From Paramyrothecium sp. XJ0827 (lineage: Eukaryota > Ascomycota > Sordariomycetes > Hypocreales > Stachybotryaceae), in NCBI GenBank assembly GCA_020881915.1, contig JAJFPB010000003.1, forward strand, positions 62,001-126,000: a DNA stretch of 64,000 bases. Direction: 5' to 3'. The position numbers were made by a program, and so were the translations under genes. Under the pieces are notes generated by a model. That model ran no database searches. It was not told the origin of the DNA and saw nothing but the letters and a program-made list of their open reading frames with translations. Each line of letters begins with the position of its first letter. Positions within the stretch are counted from its first letter, which is position 1. Shown piece by piece: positions 36,720 to 49,097 of this stretch.

Positions 36720-38210
36720 GATGCACTTTATGAGTTTAGCTACGTAATTGACCATTCGTGCTCATTATGTTTATTTGCGAGCGACTGATGGATTCCTTTG
36801 CGCGGCGAGGGCTGTAAATGGACCATGTCTTGGCTTCTGTCAACGACGCTGCTAGAATCATTGTTTGCTGCGTCCTCAAGATTTCTAATTCAACCATGAT
36901 TTGTATGCCAATGTATAAGATGTAAAAGCGGAAGCCTCATTGCTTCCTCAGTCTCTCATAACACCGTTTCAGTTAGCTCCTAAAAATTACGGAGTTCTCC
37001 CCGTCTCGTTGTCAGGTCACAAACCTCTGTTCACATGCAAGGTAATTCAGAGTCAATTTATTACTGAGGTCTTCGATTAGTTACTCTTGATTTCATGAAG
37101 CAACAGTGACGTAGATTCTGTAACGTTTCGAAAATGGGAACATGCCAGAGGATTACGATCTGTGTGAGCTCCATGTTATCCCGACAACGGCGTCCAAAAA
37201 GTCCTCGTAAACATAGTAAAGAGGCGTCCGGAATTTGGGCTCTGTAGAGTCTTATATTCGTGGAGAGAGATAAACGTCTGATATCCATGGCACTATCAAC
37301 CTATTCAACCTGTGGTAAACCTGGCTTTAATCGGACAACTAATCAAACAGAAATTACGAATGATGGACCAGATCGATATGGGAACCGCCTCATAAAAGGA
37401 CGCTCGTCATACTTGGTGCACCATAGTATCATTGTTATGTATGGGGCCTACTTTAGGTTATTATCCTTGGCGACCGAATAGCTCAGGTATTTCCAGGCTC
37501 AGCGCAGTCCCTCAAAGTCAAGTTCAGGTAGCCTCGGCTAAAGCTCAGGCCTGCTTCGGCTGCCCACTAGAACGTCAGTTCTTAAAGTGGGAATGGACGT
37601 CGATAAGATGGCTCTCTACCGCGTACTCTATTGCAAGCGAATGGTAATAAGAAAAACATTCCACGATATACATAGACAGCATGATAAGCCAACAAGTTTA
37701 TAGTGCCTTACATAATTTCATGTAGGCGTCACTGGTTATAACGCGCCGCAGTCATTATTGCCGTACAGAGATCAGCTGCAGCAACTTAAAGTCCAAAAGT
37801 CCGGTAGGCTATCAATTTGGACTTCAGCCCATAGGCTGGCTAACACAAGCAATAAGTTACACTAGGCTTAGCAGCGATTATAGCACAATACTCCAATAGC
37901 TAGAATTAACACAGTACGAGACTTATATCCGTGTTTACAAACACTTTCATAGTCCGGAATTAAACACTCCCCCATTCACAAGTGCGGGCGCGTGAGCGTG
38001 ATGCGGTACAAATTGAGTGAAACATCCTCATTCTCCAAGTCTCCTCTCACCATTACATCCATATACTGGACAATACAGTTAGCGCAACATGTCCCGACTT
38101 ACTCCCCCGAAAACGATCGCCGGAAGGCCAGTGAGCCCTGTAGGCTATGGCATGATGCGTTCCTCTGCACATAACATTGTAGAAATCTGATCATTGCTGC
38201 TTCATTGTAA
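36720..38210. other. intergenic, no supported gene
   Basis: Several 60-75 codon open frames with no motif. Nothing recognised. Confidence 0.4.
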
Positions 38211-38214
38211 CATT

Positions 38215-39193
38215 AGTGCTTACTCTTTTTGGCGACATACCTTTCGATGAGACTGTCAAGGCGATGAAGGCCGCCTTAGATCAGGGTGCAAATTTCTGGA
38301 ACGCTGTACGCGCTTAACTGAAGCTGGTATTGGTCCAATGGGAAGCACCAACACTCTGGGCAGGCTACGTTTTATGGTCTATCTAATCTAATTCTCTGCA
38401 CCTTCTCAAGTATTACTTCACCAAGTATCCTGAGGATGCTACTTGCGTTGTCCTTAGTGTTAAAGGAGCCTACGACGGCATTAATTACGTGCCAACGACC
38501 AGTCCGGAGCAGATTCGGGCGTCTGTGGACGAGTGTTTGGCCATCCTCGACGGCGCAAAGTCGATTGACCTTTTCCAATGCGCTTGTGCTGATCCCAATA
38601 TTCCCGTCAAGTCGAATGTGCAAACACTCTTGGAGCTTATTTAAGAAGGAAAAATTGGCTCGTAAGGCCTCAGCGAGGTGAACGCGCAGACGATCGGACG
38701 CGCCCACGCAGTGCACCCACGCGCTGCAGTTGAAGTCGAGTTTAGCATCTTTTCGCGACACGCTCTCGAAAAGGGCGGCATACACGATACCTGCCGCGAG
38801 CTTGATATTCCACTTATTGGCTACAGCCCGCTGGACCGCGGGTGGCTCACGGGTCATTTCAAGACCCTCGATCACATCCCGGAGAATGATTTCCGGCGCT
38901 TCTATCCACGATTCCAGCCGGGTAACTTTGAACAGAACGTCAAGCTCGCCGAGGTTGTCGAGTAGGTCGCCAGGAAGAAAGGCTGCACCAGTGCCCAGGT
39001 AGCCATCGCTTAGGTGCAATAGCAGGGCGTGAACCCGATTCCAGGATCCTCCAAAGTTGCCCGGGTCGTGGAGAAAACCACAAGCGTCACGCTTGCCGTG
39101 GAGGAGCTAAAGCAGCTGCAGGATGCAATTGACAAGGTGAATATTGCGGGAGATAGATATTCTGAGCTTTTCCTGAGAAACCTGAACCAGTAA
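38215..39193 (+). pseudogene. aldo/keto reductase (pyridoxal-reductase-like), multiple stops
   Basis: The reading frame resembles fungal NADPH-dependent aldo/keto reductases: FGDIPFDETVKAMKAALDQGANFW, YFTKYPEDATCVVLSVKGAY, SVDECLAILDGAKSIDLFQ, GLSEVNAQTIGRAHAVHP, LDIPLIGYSPLDRGWL and IPGSSKV. It is interrupted by stops at about 38332, 38642, 38660, 38963, 39011 and 39020, and by a disrupted stretch at 38310-38400 where the catalytic Tyr loop should be. Most stops are TAG or TAA where the family has Gln or Trp, fitting C:G to T:A changes. Clearly dead. Confidence 0.8.
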
Positions 39194-39199
39194 TGGGGG

Positions 39200-41020
39200 T
39201 TATGAGACTTATAGGCTTGGCTAGTAATGATAGTAACTTTTTTAGTACTCATGGCACCAATCGTGAAGTCCGCCATTAATCTACACTCTGTTATTATACG
39301 TCCCACGCCTTGAACAACTTCGTGGTTTACATTCAGTTCAAATAATATCTCATGCGCAAAGGGAAAAATAAAACGCAATCGACGCTTACTTCAAGTTGTT
39401 CGTAACAGAGGCTGGAAGCACAAGGCAGCATTGAGTGTCGTGGATCTATGAATGACATATCCGGACGGACGCTTCATCATGGAGCCGATAGGACTGTACG
39501 AGGCAGACTGTTCCTTGGCTTAAAGAGCGTTGTAGGTTGTGAGGCCTGTGATGGGCAGGTTGCTAGCAATCGCGTGGTGGATGAGTGTCGTTGAACTCCA
39601 GGCACGGAAGCTGCACAATATTGGACGGGCAATCCTCGAGCGCTCGGCTTGGAGCTATCACATTAGCACTTCCTGGCGTGCTGTGCTCATGTGGCATGGC
39701 AGTATTCAAGAGGTTCGAACGTGGTATCTGAGATGGAAGGGGTAGCTCGAGAAGCTCGAACGGAATTGCTTTAGTTTTAAACCGACTCTTAGGGTAGGCA
39801 AGTCCGTAACATGTAGTGAATGTAGACCTAATAGTAGATCGTATTAAATTGAGGCATACTCTAGGCAAGCAAGTAATAGCCTAAGGAACGGTCTATCAAA
39901 CCATTAGTCAAGTATAAAGAGACAACAACAGCAAAGGATAGGCGCAAGTCAGCAGATATACCGTTGAGATCTATAATGAAGTGCTGCTTCAAGGCTTTGC
40001 AAGACAGAGCAAACGTCTGGAGTGACAGGCGGAGCTTCGAGAAAGGCTGTAAGACGCACGTAAGCAGGCAAGCGCCTCAGAAGCAGTAGCCCCAGCTCAA
40101 GCTAACAGGCGAGTTGTCAAGAGGCTGGAAATGGTCGTGAGGAGCCGGTGCCTTAGAAGCAACCCCGGCTCTTGAGAAACTAGGGAAAGAGGGCCAATAG
40201 GGAATATGCGGGTCTTTGAATTAGGGTCCGTGAAGACAGAGGGCTGTAGCATATTTATATAAAGATAATTTCCTATAATATACCCCGAAGAATTAAAGAT
40301 CTAATTAATAAAGTAAGTAAGCTAATAATTAGATAAAAAGAATAATAGATTATTTAATCTTTGTAAAAGGAATATAATTATATAAAGAAAATAAAGCTAA
40401 TAATCTTATACTTATTTTATAATCTTATATTAAAATTAAGGATTAAAATTAAAGAGGAAAAAGGTCCATATTCCTTATTATCTAGGTCTAGCCCACAGAC
40501 CTCTTTTATCTCTAATACCTTGAACTATTAGTCTAGGGTAAGCAAAAGCAATATAATAGGCTTATCCTAATTATCCTATATCTAATATATTACTTATATT
40601 ATTATATCTTTTCCTTATTCTTTATAAACTTAATAGTATTATAATAGTCAGTTAATAGCTATAAAATAAGAATACCACTCCTTAATACTATAGCTACATA
40701 TAAGAATATATCGAATTTATACTACTTACTAAACTTGCACTGCCATCAATCCTCATTACCTTCCCTATCATCCAAGTCTTTAGATCTCCATTACTACTCT
40801 ACTATACTTTGCCATATCCCCAACGAGCAGCAACATGCCCGCCTCCATCGGAAGGCGTAATACTAGTGAGTTCCTCTATGGCATCTTTCGCTACTGGTTT
40901 AATATATAGCAAAGAAAAAACTATTGCAGTACAATGTGCGGGATGCTAAGAAGCTAAAAGGTTAGAGACCACATAGGACAAAACTGACTACTGCACCACC
41001 TTTTATTATATACCTATTAT
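39200..41020. repeat. intergenic with short RIP-degraded block (about 40250-40720)
   Basis: 39200-40240 has normal composition and no credible gene; 40250-40720 is TA-rich like the larger RIP blocks and has no open frame. A short ATG-initiated phrase at about 40834 followed by a GTGAGT donor-like site may be an orphan first exon. Confidence 0.45.
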
Positions 41021-41023
41021 TTT

Positions 41024-42352
41024 CTAGACTACCTTCCTCTTTAACTCCAGACTCATAGTAGCAAAGATACCAGACATATAATCATAATCATGGCTCCGGA
41101 TACTAATAAGATCATAGTCCTTAAAGAAGTTAGGGTTGCGGCCAACAGTATCCAAATAAGAACGATTATTATCCAACCCGGCGAGGATCTTAAACTGCTT
41201 TCCTTCTTCACCAGGTGCACCTTTCCTAAAGACTGCAAATTGTCCGCTTTTATTGATAGCGGCGTGGGCTGCAGGGATAGCCCACGTAGCAGCATCGTTA
41301 AATACAGAATCAGAAACTAAGAAAATCCGATCGGCATTTGTTAATTTTCCAGATTTCTTAGAGCATTGTTAGCATGCCAATACTAGAACATCTTATAGAA
41401 ATTGACGTACCTGGGCAGCTTCGAATACCAGCTGAGAAACAGGCACGAACTTGTGATCTTTATCCGGGGTTTCCTTTGGCTTGCCATTTTCAAGCATGGG
41501 CTTTCCATTATCGTCAAGCTCATACCTGTTTCCATCTTTTTCTTTGTAACGCCCGTGAGCCACAATAGCGATGTAGTCTTTGTTGTTACTCTGACCCCTT
41601 GCAATGCTCACCGTTGCCAGGGGTTCAAAAGCCTCATCGCCGACAGATTTGATGTTATACGTCTTCCAACTGCTTGGGTAATTGAAGCCGTAGTTCTTGT
41701 CGAGGCCCAGGTGTGGAATTGAATTTTCCACACTGTAGGGGGGTCTCTCTTCTTCATTCCCCTCCTTGTCCTTTTGCTTCGGTGTATCGATGTCGTAGTT
41801 GCGGTAACGACTGGCATAATTCACATCCCAATTCTTCGGACTCTCTGCGAGTTTGATAGCTGTCTCACCTTTCCTAAGTAGCTCTGCCTCTGCTGGGGCC
41901 AATGGAGGAGCACAGCTCTCAACCCGGCACCGAATGGTCGGGTTATCATTAACGGGAGGCTTTCTGTTGGGAGCTTTTACATTAGTTCCCGGACGGCCGG
42001 GCTGACCCCTATTTCCCTTCTCCTCAGATTTTGGTGCACCAATGCGAACGGGTCGAGGCTCTCCGCCCGCCATGCCAGCGGGAGTTTTGCCAGCTCCAGG
42101 TCCAGCACCAATTCTAATTGCTCCTGGCTTAACGCCAATTCGGAGAGGAATTGCTCGCGCATGATGGTTGGCTTCATGCTCATGAACTCCTAGACACGTT
42201 CTCAACAAATGTAATGACACGAAATTATAACGAGATGCATTCTTACCATCAACTGTAGTAGATACAGCATACAGTATTACTCTGCCCGAGCTTTCAGGTA
42301 AGCTGCTTAGAGCTGTTAAAGCGAGTATGAGTTTAGTGATGTGGAGCCGCAT
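41024..42352 (-). CDS. secreted protein of unknown function
   Basis: The ATG at 42352 begins a signal peptide (MRLHITKLILALTALSSLPE). A GT-AG intron of 57 nt (about 42189-42245) connects TTVDG to VHEHEANHHARA in phase. The middle is Gly/Pro/Lys-rich (residues about 60-120), followed by a charged domain (NWDVNYASRYRNYDI, EDSxPHLGLDKNYGF-like). A second intron near 41310-41413 leads to a last exon (SDSVFNDAATWAIPAAHAA, YDLISIRSHDYDY) ending at 41024; its splice phase does not fit perfectly. The family is unknown to me. It might be an effector-like or carbohydrate-active protein, but no catalytic motif is recognised. Confidence 0.6.
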
Positions 42353-42359
42353 AGTGGAT

Positions 42360-43040
42360 TTATGCAATCAGTTCAGGAAGTTGAAGAGCGTGTAGCAGAG
42401 AAATTGTCAAGGAAAGTAGTCGCTAATGGTGAATGATGTTCTGGGTCAGGATGAACTCATGGTGGATTCTCGGTAGTTTAATATCTATGAAGGTCTCAGT
42501 CAAGACGGCCTCCGGTATCATGTTTGTTGCGTTGGTCAGTCGGAGTCACATATGGTCCTCGTTTTAGAACTGAATTCAAGTCTTTGGAATGGTGTTGGTC
42601 AGATTGGATATAACCAAAAATATCTTCAAACAAGAACATGAGGTCTGAGCCTGCCAGAAATATCAGATTCAACCGAAGGAATCGCTTAGACCCAATCGCT
42701 ACGTTTGTGTTATTTTGCATTGAGGGGAAACGGGTATGGGGCCAAACTTTCGCCACCCTTGAGAGCATGTGAACCCCCATTCGGACCTTAATGGACATGC
42801 ATATTACCTGAAACGGTCGTTGGTGAGGCCTCAATTTCGATGTTCACGCCGTCTCCGTATTGGTGTGATCCTGGCGCTAACTTTCCCCTTTCTTTTTCTG
42901 TGTATTTTTAGGAACTTTTAGTTGGTACCAGACAGCCCCCACATTGACTCATAAATGAACCAACTGCCTAAGTGCCTTGCGTTTTCCTGTCTACACTCTA
43001 GAATATCCAGGAAAGCCCTTCATTCTGTCAGTTGATGCAG
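42360..43040. other. intergenic
   Basis: The divergent upstream region between the secreted-protein gene and the ankyrin gene. No gene, RNA or repeat recognised. Confidence 0.4.
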
Positions 43041-43046
43041 CCTACC

Positions 43047-44295
43047 ATGGAGCTTTTGGAATTACCTTTGGAAATCTTCAAGGACGTCATTTCTCTGGCG
43101 GTGCAGGCGATGGGATTGAGGCAGTCAATGCAAACCCGTCTTACATGCCGTAAGTGACCTACTGCGATCGATTCGGTGGGTCCTTCAGCTAACTGATCCA
43201 GGCCTTTTTGCAAGCGAAATACTCCATGCTGTCATTACGACAAAAGTTTTTGAACAAGTTGTTGATGTACAAGCGTCCAGGATCCAGTACCACCATAACA
43301 TCATTGCGCGATATATAAATCATCGAGTTTGTGTCGACCCGCCCGTTACGCATCCATGGGTAACCACCATCCGTGAGACTTGCAAAATGTTAGCAAACCA
43401 CAACAAGCTGGAAGACAACAAACAAGATCAACATATTCAACTATTGAGGAGCAGCGTATGCCTATGTCTAGCGGTAAAGATGAGCCGCCTGGATCTCAAG
43501 GTCTTGATCAAAGATACCAAAGACGACGATACGACTTGCAAGGGTAGCAATCAGGAAAATTGCCTTGCGATAGCAGCATGGATTGGCGACTTGAGATTAG
43601 TAAAGTCTCTTTACCGTGGATCAGACACACTGTCATTTTTCGGAAGACCATCGTGGGCTGCGGCTGCTCAGGGTAATATTCACATATTGCGATTTCTCCT
43701 GGCTCAAGGTGCCCTACCTTATGAACCAAACTATCGCGTCGGGGCCAGCTTCAAGTTATCTAAGTGTCCAATTGGTGTCGCAGCCTATATGGGCCACAAG
43801 GACATCGTTCGGCTCTATTTAGAACATGCCTATTTTGGCGCAGAGGCGCGAATGGAGGAAAAAACAGCAATCAGCTACGCGGTGCAGGGGGACCGGCCAG
43901 AAACCCTCAAGCTTCTCCTAGAGCACTTCAAACAACATTTCCCGATCGATGAATACCTCTACCAGATTGATTCATGCCTGGTTACAGGTTCGCGAAGAGG
44001 GGCTCCGAATACAGTCCGGGTCCTTTTGAGTTGTGGTGCAAACCCTGACGAATCAACTGACGGTGCAAATTCGTGCCTACAGTTAGCTGCGCAGGAAGGC
44101 TCTGTGCAGATCGTGAAGATGCTGCTCGATGCTGGTGCCTCTACCATTGCACCTAGATTCGTCCAATGCCGTACCTCTAGTAAGATAATTCTGAGGAGAC
44201 CGCAAAAGGATGCAAAAACACTAGCTGGTGATTATGGTCATGTAGAGGTCATCAAGCTTATAGAAGCAAAAGAAAGGGAATTGCTGGACGGATAA
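43047..44295 (+). CDS. F-box-like/ankyrin-repeat protein
   Basis: The ATG at 43047 (MELLELPLEIFKDVISLAV) gives an F-box-like N-terminus. A GT-AG intron at 43150-43201 joins in phase to LFASEILHAV. The second exon encodes ankyrin repeats, seen as NCLAIAAWIGDLRLVKSLY, PSWAAAAQGNIHILRFLLAQG, CPIGVAAYMGHKDIVRLYL, TAISYAVQGDRPETLKLLL, NTVRVLLSCGANPDE and SCLQLAAQEGSVQIVKMLL, plus a last degenerate repeat to GHVEVIKLIEAK. About 398 residues. Ankyrin arrays bind proteins; with an F-box they may present substrates to a ubiquitin ligase. The frame is intact and base composition is ordinary. Starting at the internal Met at 43387 would lose the F-box-like part. Confidence 0.82.
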
Positions 44296-44299
44296 ACCC

Positions 44300-45185
44300 C
44301 AAAGTCTCCCATAGTTCCCTGACCAGAGGAATTATCACGATGAATAGCACGCTTCAGACCCTGTTAAGGCTAATGTTCATGAGTCTTCGCGATGCCCATT
44401 AGATACAACGCAGACAGATAGATTTAGACTATACTGACAGTTCGGGCAATGCGAAAAGGGATAGCGATGCAAAATACAGTGTACCAAAAATACCACACGG
44501 GAAGCAATCCGAGTGTTGGTCCATGAACTGTCATCAGCCCCCGACTGGCATCTACTGGGAAGGCACGCGCACAACGCTTCCGTGGCCCCCAACTGATGAA
44601 CCCTGAAAGGGTGCGTCGTGACGTTCCATTCGCCCCCGATTCAAGGTTTGTGGAAATTTGCACGAATATGGATGTTGGTCGGAGAAGAGTCTACTCTTGG
44701 AGGCCTGTGTAGCACCCAGTTAGTTCCTGAAAAGGATTGAGGGAGACGGCCCCATGCTTGTTGATCGTACGAGGACCCCACGCCTGTTGGTCTTACGCTT
44801 CTAGGACCTTGGCTTGGCTACGGGCGCGCGTCAGGAGAAGCTTTTTTTAGGCCATGAAGATGCGAAGATGTTCCGAAAGGCAAACAGTAACGCATGAACG
44901 GGTAAGGGGTATCGTATTTTATGCTATTACGGTTCGCTTTTCGTCAGTTATAAAGTCATCATGTTCCCATCCTGAACAGGAGATTCTTTAATCTACCTTA
45001 AACAAGCCCGTCTCATTTTCATTCTTTGCCAATTCAATTCCAAAGTATTATAAGATTCATTCGTTTTGTCATTCCTTCGCGATTGCAAGTCATTCTTTTC
45101 AGGTTTGTCTGAGACTTGGTCTTTCCTCGGCCACTTTTTGACAGCTATCCTTCTTTCAACATAAGCTATTGGCATCTCGAAGCTA
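44300..45185. other. intergenic
   Basis: Short motif-free open frames only. Nothing recognised. Confidence 0.4.
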
Positions 45186-45187
45186 CC

Positions 45188-45840
45188 ATGGTCTTCGCAT
45201 TTATCATCAATGCTACTTCTGTTGCACTACTGGCGGTACAAGTTAGGGATATAATTGGAGATTAAAAGCTATCTAAGCAGTCCACAATTGTACAATTGGT
45301 TTTAGGATCCGGTGGTAATAACATGGTGTGACTCCTAATATTTAACACTTACTTAGAGCAGGCTAATATGTGCCTTTAGGGAGGTAATGTACCTAATATT
45401 GCTTTATAGAATAAAGAAGGGAAGTGCCTCAGATAGTATAATCTAAAAGGGACGAAGAAGGAGGAGGGTAGTGGCTACGTTGTGGCTATACCCCATAATT
45501 AAGGACCCGAAGAAGATCCTGCGGGGTATATTATACTTAGTAATATCAAGAACAATGCTATTTGTATTTCAGCAATCTATATTATAGACGACTATCTTAG
45601 TATAGTTTAGTTCGGCAACTATAGTAAGAAGTGCGGCATATCGTGGGGTATTAGTAAAGAAGAGATTAGCGCTAACTACATAACTTCTGATTGTGTCTGG
45701 GTAGATGGCAATAACACAGATGGTCTTAATACGCAAGCTATGAGTTTTTATATTAAGGATATGGTTAGTAGTTTTAATTGTGCGGAGTAGTACGAGAATA
45801 TCCCCGAGACGATATGTGGCAGTACTCTACGGTTCTTGTT
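45188..45840 (+). pseudogene. RIP-degraded secreted-protein gene
   Basis: A signal-like start (MVFAFIINATSVALLAVQ) is followed by a frame with about nine stops but with a recognisable family pattern towards its end: DPAGYIILSNIKNNAICISAI, CGISWGISKEE, DCVWVDGNNTDGLNTQAMSF and ENIPETICGSTLRF. This resembles a large family of small secreted fungal proteins of unknown role (Cys-Val/Thr-Trp-Val/Leu-Asp-Gly motif), recalled from memory. The stops are mostly TAG/TAA in AT-biased context, consistent with RIP. Confidence 0.55.
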
Positions 45841-45869
45841 CTAGGGCAGTCTTTTCCCTGACTTATGGA

Positions 45870-46170
45870 TTCCCTTCTTTGCACGCATCCGACGCTCAAC
45901 AATCCTCAATCGTCCCAAGCCAACCGTACTATTTGCACGCTTCCACACACCAAACTACTTTAACGACTCTCAACCATCCCGATCGTACACAAGCCAGCCA
46001 AGCAGTCGATTTGCACATTTCCCCTGCGCTTAAACGTCTCAATTGTCAGCCTCCAGCCAAGCCTCCTTTTGCACGCTTTACCGACGCCTACCATCTTCGA
46101 CCGTCCTCAATCAGTCCAGTTCCATTTCGCCTTTCGATCGCTATCAGTCTGCACGCTTCCTGCAATACAG
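45870..46170. repeat. degenerate repeat of a TTGCACGC phrase
   Basis: The phrase TTTGCACGC or close variants recurs at about 45879, 45933, 46011, 46069 and 46149, each followed by a C/A-rich stretch of 54-80 bp with CTCAA-CGTCC-CCAGCCAA-type words. This keeps a 233-codon frame open (45780-46481) that I do not regard as a gene. Confidence 0.4.
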
Positions 46171-47153
46171 CTCATCCATCAATTGTACACCCTGGACAGC
46201 TACAACGTACAAGCAAACAAGAATCTCCTCCGCACATCGTATGCAACCGGCCGAAAAATAGTCGCCTACGCGGCTCGTCATCTTCCTACTACACTACAAG
46301 TATTTCCACGCCTTACGGCATGGCATTTGCATGCATTAATAGACGGTCGCAGGATCAATCAGAGCTAGAACGGGTCATATATCTAGCGTGCGTATTCATG
46401 CGGTCGAGCCATTCACTACAGTCAAAGGACCCGCATCCAATCCAGTCAAGGGACACATATACATCATTCAAAACCAGTTAATTTATATTCATCGCTATCC
46501 TTAATCTTAAAATTTACAGGTCAGCCATTCGTCTTGTCCCGTAATTCGTATCGGCCTATTGAGGCTAGAATAAAGTTAGAATATAGTTGGCGGCTGATTG
46601 TCGGGGAAGCTAAACGTAACCTCACCAAACACAACGTCCATGAGAATTGAGACTCAAGTAAAACAACATCCATAGCCAGATAAATGCTCATTGCGTGGGA
46701 AATAATACATTAAAGTATCGGCTTTCTACTAATATAAAAAATGCTCTCGCAAAATTACCACTTTATAATGACGGGTCAACCGTTCAAACCTAAGTGTCTA
46801 AGACTTTATTATAAATTTGTCTTGTAGTCTATTGAAAAATGTACACAAACCAGTCTCCTTGTTTTCCTACGCACTACGCTATCCCAAATCGCTCGAAATC
46901 AAGCACAGTTATATCTCACACATATATCTACAGTCTAGACCCTTTTTTAGCTCTCCAAATCGCATCTGGAATGACTTTTGTGGTGATTTTAATAATGAGG
47001 GTATACAGGGTAGCAAACACATAGAACAACAGACTTACAGCCCGCGACAGGCACAGCAGAGCCACACATTAAGAGAGCCACGCACCAAGAGGGCAAGAGC
47101 CACAAATTAAAGAGCCACATAGCAAGATGACCAACACACCAAGAGCCACAGGC

Positions 47154-47249
47154 AGAGCCACGTATTAAGAGAGCCACGCATTAAGAGAGCCACGCACCAA
47201 GAGAGCCACACACCAAGAGAGCCACATACCAAGATAGCCACGCACCAAG
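47154..47249. repeat. 16-bp minisatellite, six units
   Basis: Six tandem 16-bp units of the form AGAGCCACGCACCAAG run without gaps from 47154 to 47249, each differing from the consensus at 0-3 positions. Related, less regular units precede it from about 47053. Confidence 0.85.
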
Positions 47250-47259
47250 AGCTACAGGC

Positions 47260-49090
47260 AGAACTACTAGATAGGATGCGCCCGCGAGAATCAAGGCAGA
47301 TAGATAAGTCACCAGGCCTGTTAGAGCTGCAAAGAATAATCGAGCATATTACATTGTGGACCCAGAATCATGCCTCAATCCAAGACTACAAAATAACCTG
47401 TCGAGCCTGCCAGCTACATGCCTGCTATGCTGATCCCAAGTCCAAGGAGTTTGTTATCTGGCTGCTCTGTGCTGCCGCCATTGGTTAGTTGTCTTGTTGA
47501 CTTGAGCTTGTTGATTAAGTAGACTGTTGAGTGCCGCTGATGCCTGGTTTGTCAAGGATGCCTGAAGCTTCTAAGCCAAGTGCGCCTGCGATCGCAGGAA
47601 GTGATCTGTGTTGCCTGAATAAGCCCGATGTGCGGAAATGCCGATTGGAATAGGCAATGAAGCGTGACTGAGAAAATGCTTAGAGCGTAGGGCCGAAGCA
47701 AGATTCGAATAAAGTCAGAAGTTAAACGTATGTAGGCAAAGCCACCTAAATACTGTTAGCTTGATTGGGATAAGAAGGAGACGGGCACTTATATTGAACT
47801 AGTAGATCTTGTTGAATATGGCCATACTAATCTGTTTCGTCGGAGCGGGAAGATATCCTTGGAGGAATCGAACTTGGCTATGCGATACTGGTTGATTTTG
47901 TTTAATTTTGGCCTGCCTTCGGTGTTTAACTTGTTCGTTGGGAAGATATCTTTGAGTCCAGAATGCAGGCATTGGGGAGAGTCTGCGACTACTTGTCGAG
48001 AGTTCGTGGGATAGCTTGTATGGGATGCTTAGGCAGACTGAGGCGAGACTCTAAACGTGTCAGCGACTGACCGAGCAAGGAGACGAATGCAAACCTACAG
48101 GACTTGGCAGCTGTAGCAGTATGAGGGCAAGTATTCTTGTTTGAGGGAGAAGGCAGCAGGCGGCAGCTTTTCGAGGGTAAACGGCGATCGTGGACGCGGG
48201 TGGGCAGCGATGGAGATTCTGAAGGCAAGTTGTGTTAGTGGTGGATGACGGACGGCTTGAAAGGCTTACCATGGCGGCTGAAGCATAGAGAGACAGCAAT
48301 GGATGATGAGGGATGAGCTCTCAGAAGGTTTGTCGTGGAAGGCGTTTGTCAACAAGCGGAGATGTGCGGCGGTGGCACACCAAAGGAACGGCTGAGTCGT
48401 GGATGCACTGCAGCGAGATAAATGACGATCTCAGAAGGCTGAGGGCGGTTAGCAAAATACAGCGCTCAAGAAGAGTGACATACCCTGCGCATTCAGCGCG
48501 CAAAAAAAAAGCCAGACGCGCTTCACGAGAAGGAGCAACAAGCCAGTCGACAAGGCTCAAGCCCAATCGATACAAGCAAGTGGTTAGCAAAAAAGCCCGG
48601 ACCGCGAAACCACAGATAGACTCATAAATATGTAATAAGTTAGCTTTTTTTATAAACAAATCCCGACAAAGTTCCTAAAATAAATCTTAAAAATAAATAT
48701 TAATTTAATTTTGAAAATATTATATTTTTATTTAATTTTTCTTTTAATTTCCTGAGGCACCTCTTAACATTAACTGTTTTGCAGTCCGGGTATTTTTGCT
48801 CACCACTTGACAAGTTAACCCGGGGACCGACATTCCTTAAGTCCCTAAACAAACATTGCAGCGCAATGCGCAGATGAAAAGCTGCTACCAAGTACATCCA
48901 ATAATACCTCTCAGATCGGATTGCTAAAATTCTGGTACTTTCCTTGAATCAAGTTTCCAGGAAGAACCTCCCTCAATCCAAGTCTAAACTCTGGCCATAT
49001 CCAAACAGCATTCACAACAGCCGGACCTCGCTCGCTAATATCTACACAATCAGTGCTCCCGCCTTCTCTTCCATAAATTAGCAGGACCAG
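47260..49090. other. intergenic, low-complexity and AT-rich stretches
   Basis: No supported gene. 48640-48760 is AT-rich. Frames at 47276-47488 and 48313-48627 have no motif. Confidence 0.4.
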
Positions 49091-49097
49091 CCGGGCC

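Noticed and set aside
38372..39019. 215-codon minus-strand open frame
   Set aside because: It is the antisense of the aldo/keto reductase pseudogene, whose plus-strand frame carries the family motifs.
45780..46481. 233-codon plus-strand open frame
   Set aside because: Low-complexity C/A-rich repeats keep it open; it starts inside a RIP-ruined gene and has no domain, signal peptide or splice structure.
47053..47249. Possible CRISPR array
   Set aside because: Units are contiguous 16-mers without unique spacers and the host is a eukaryote; it is a minisatellite.
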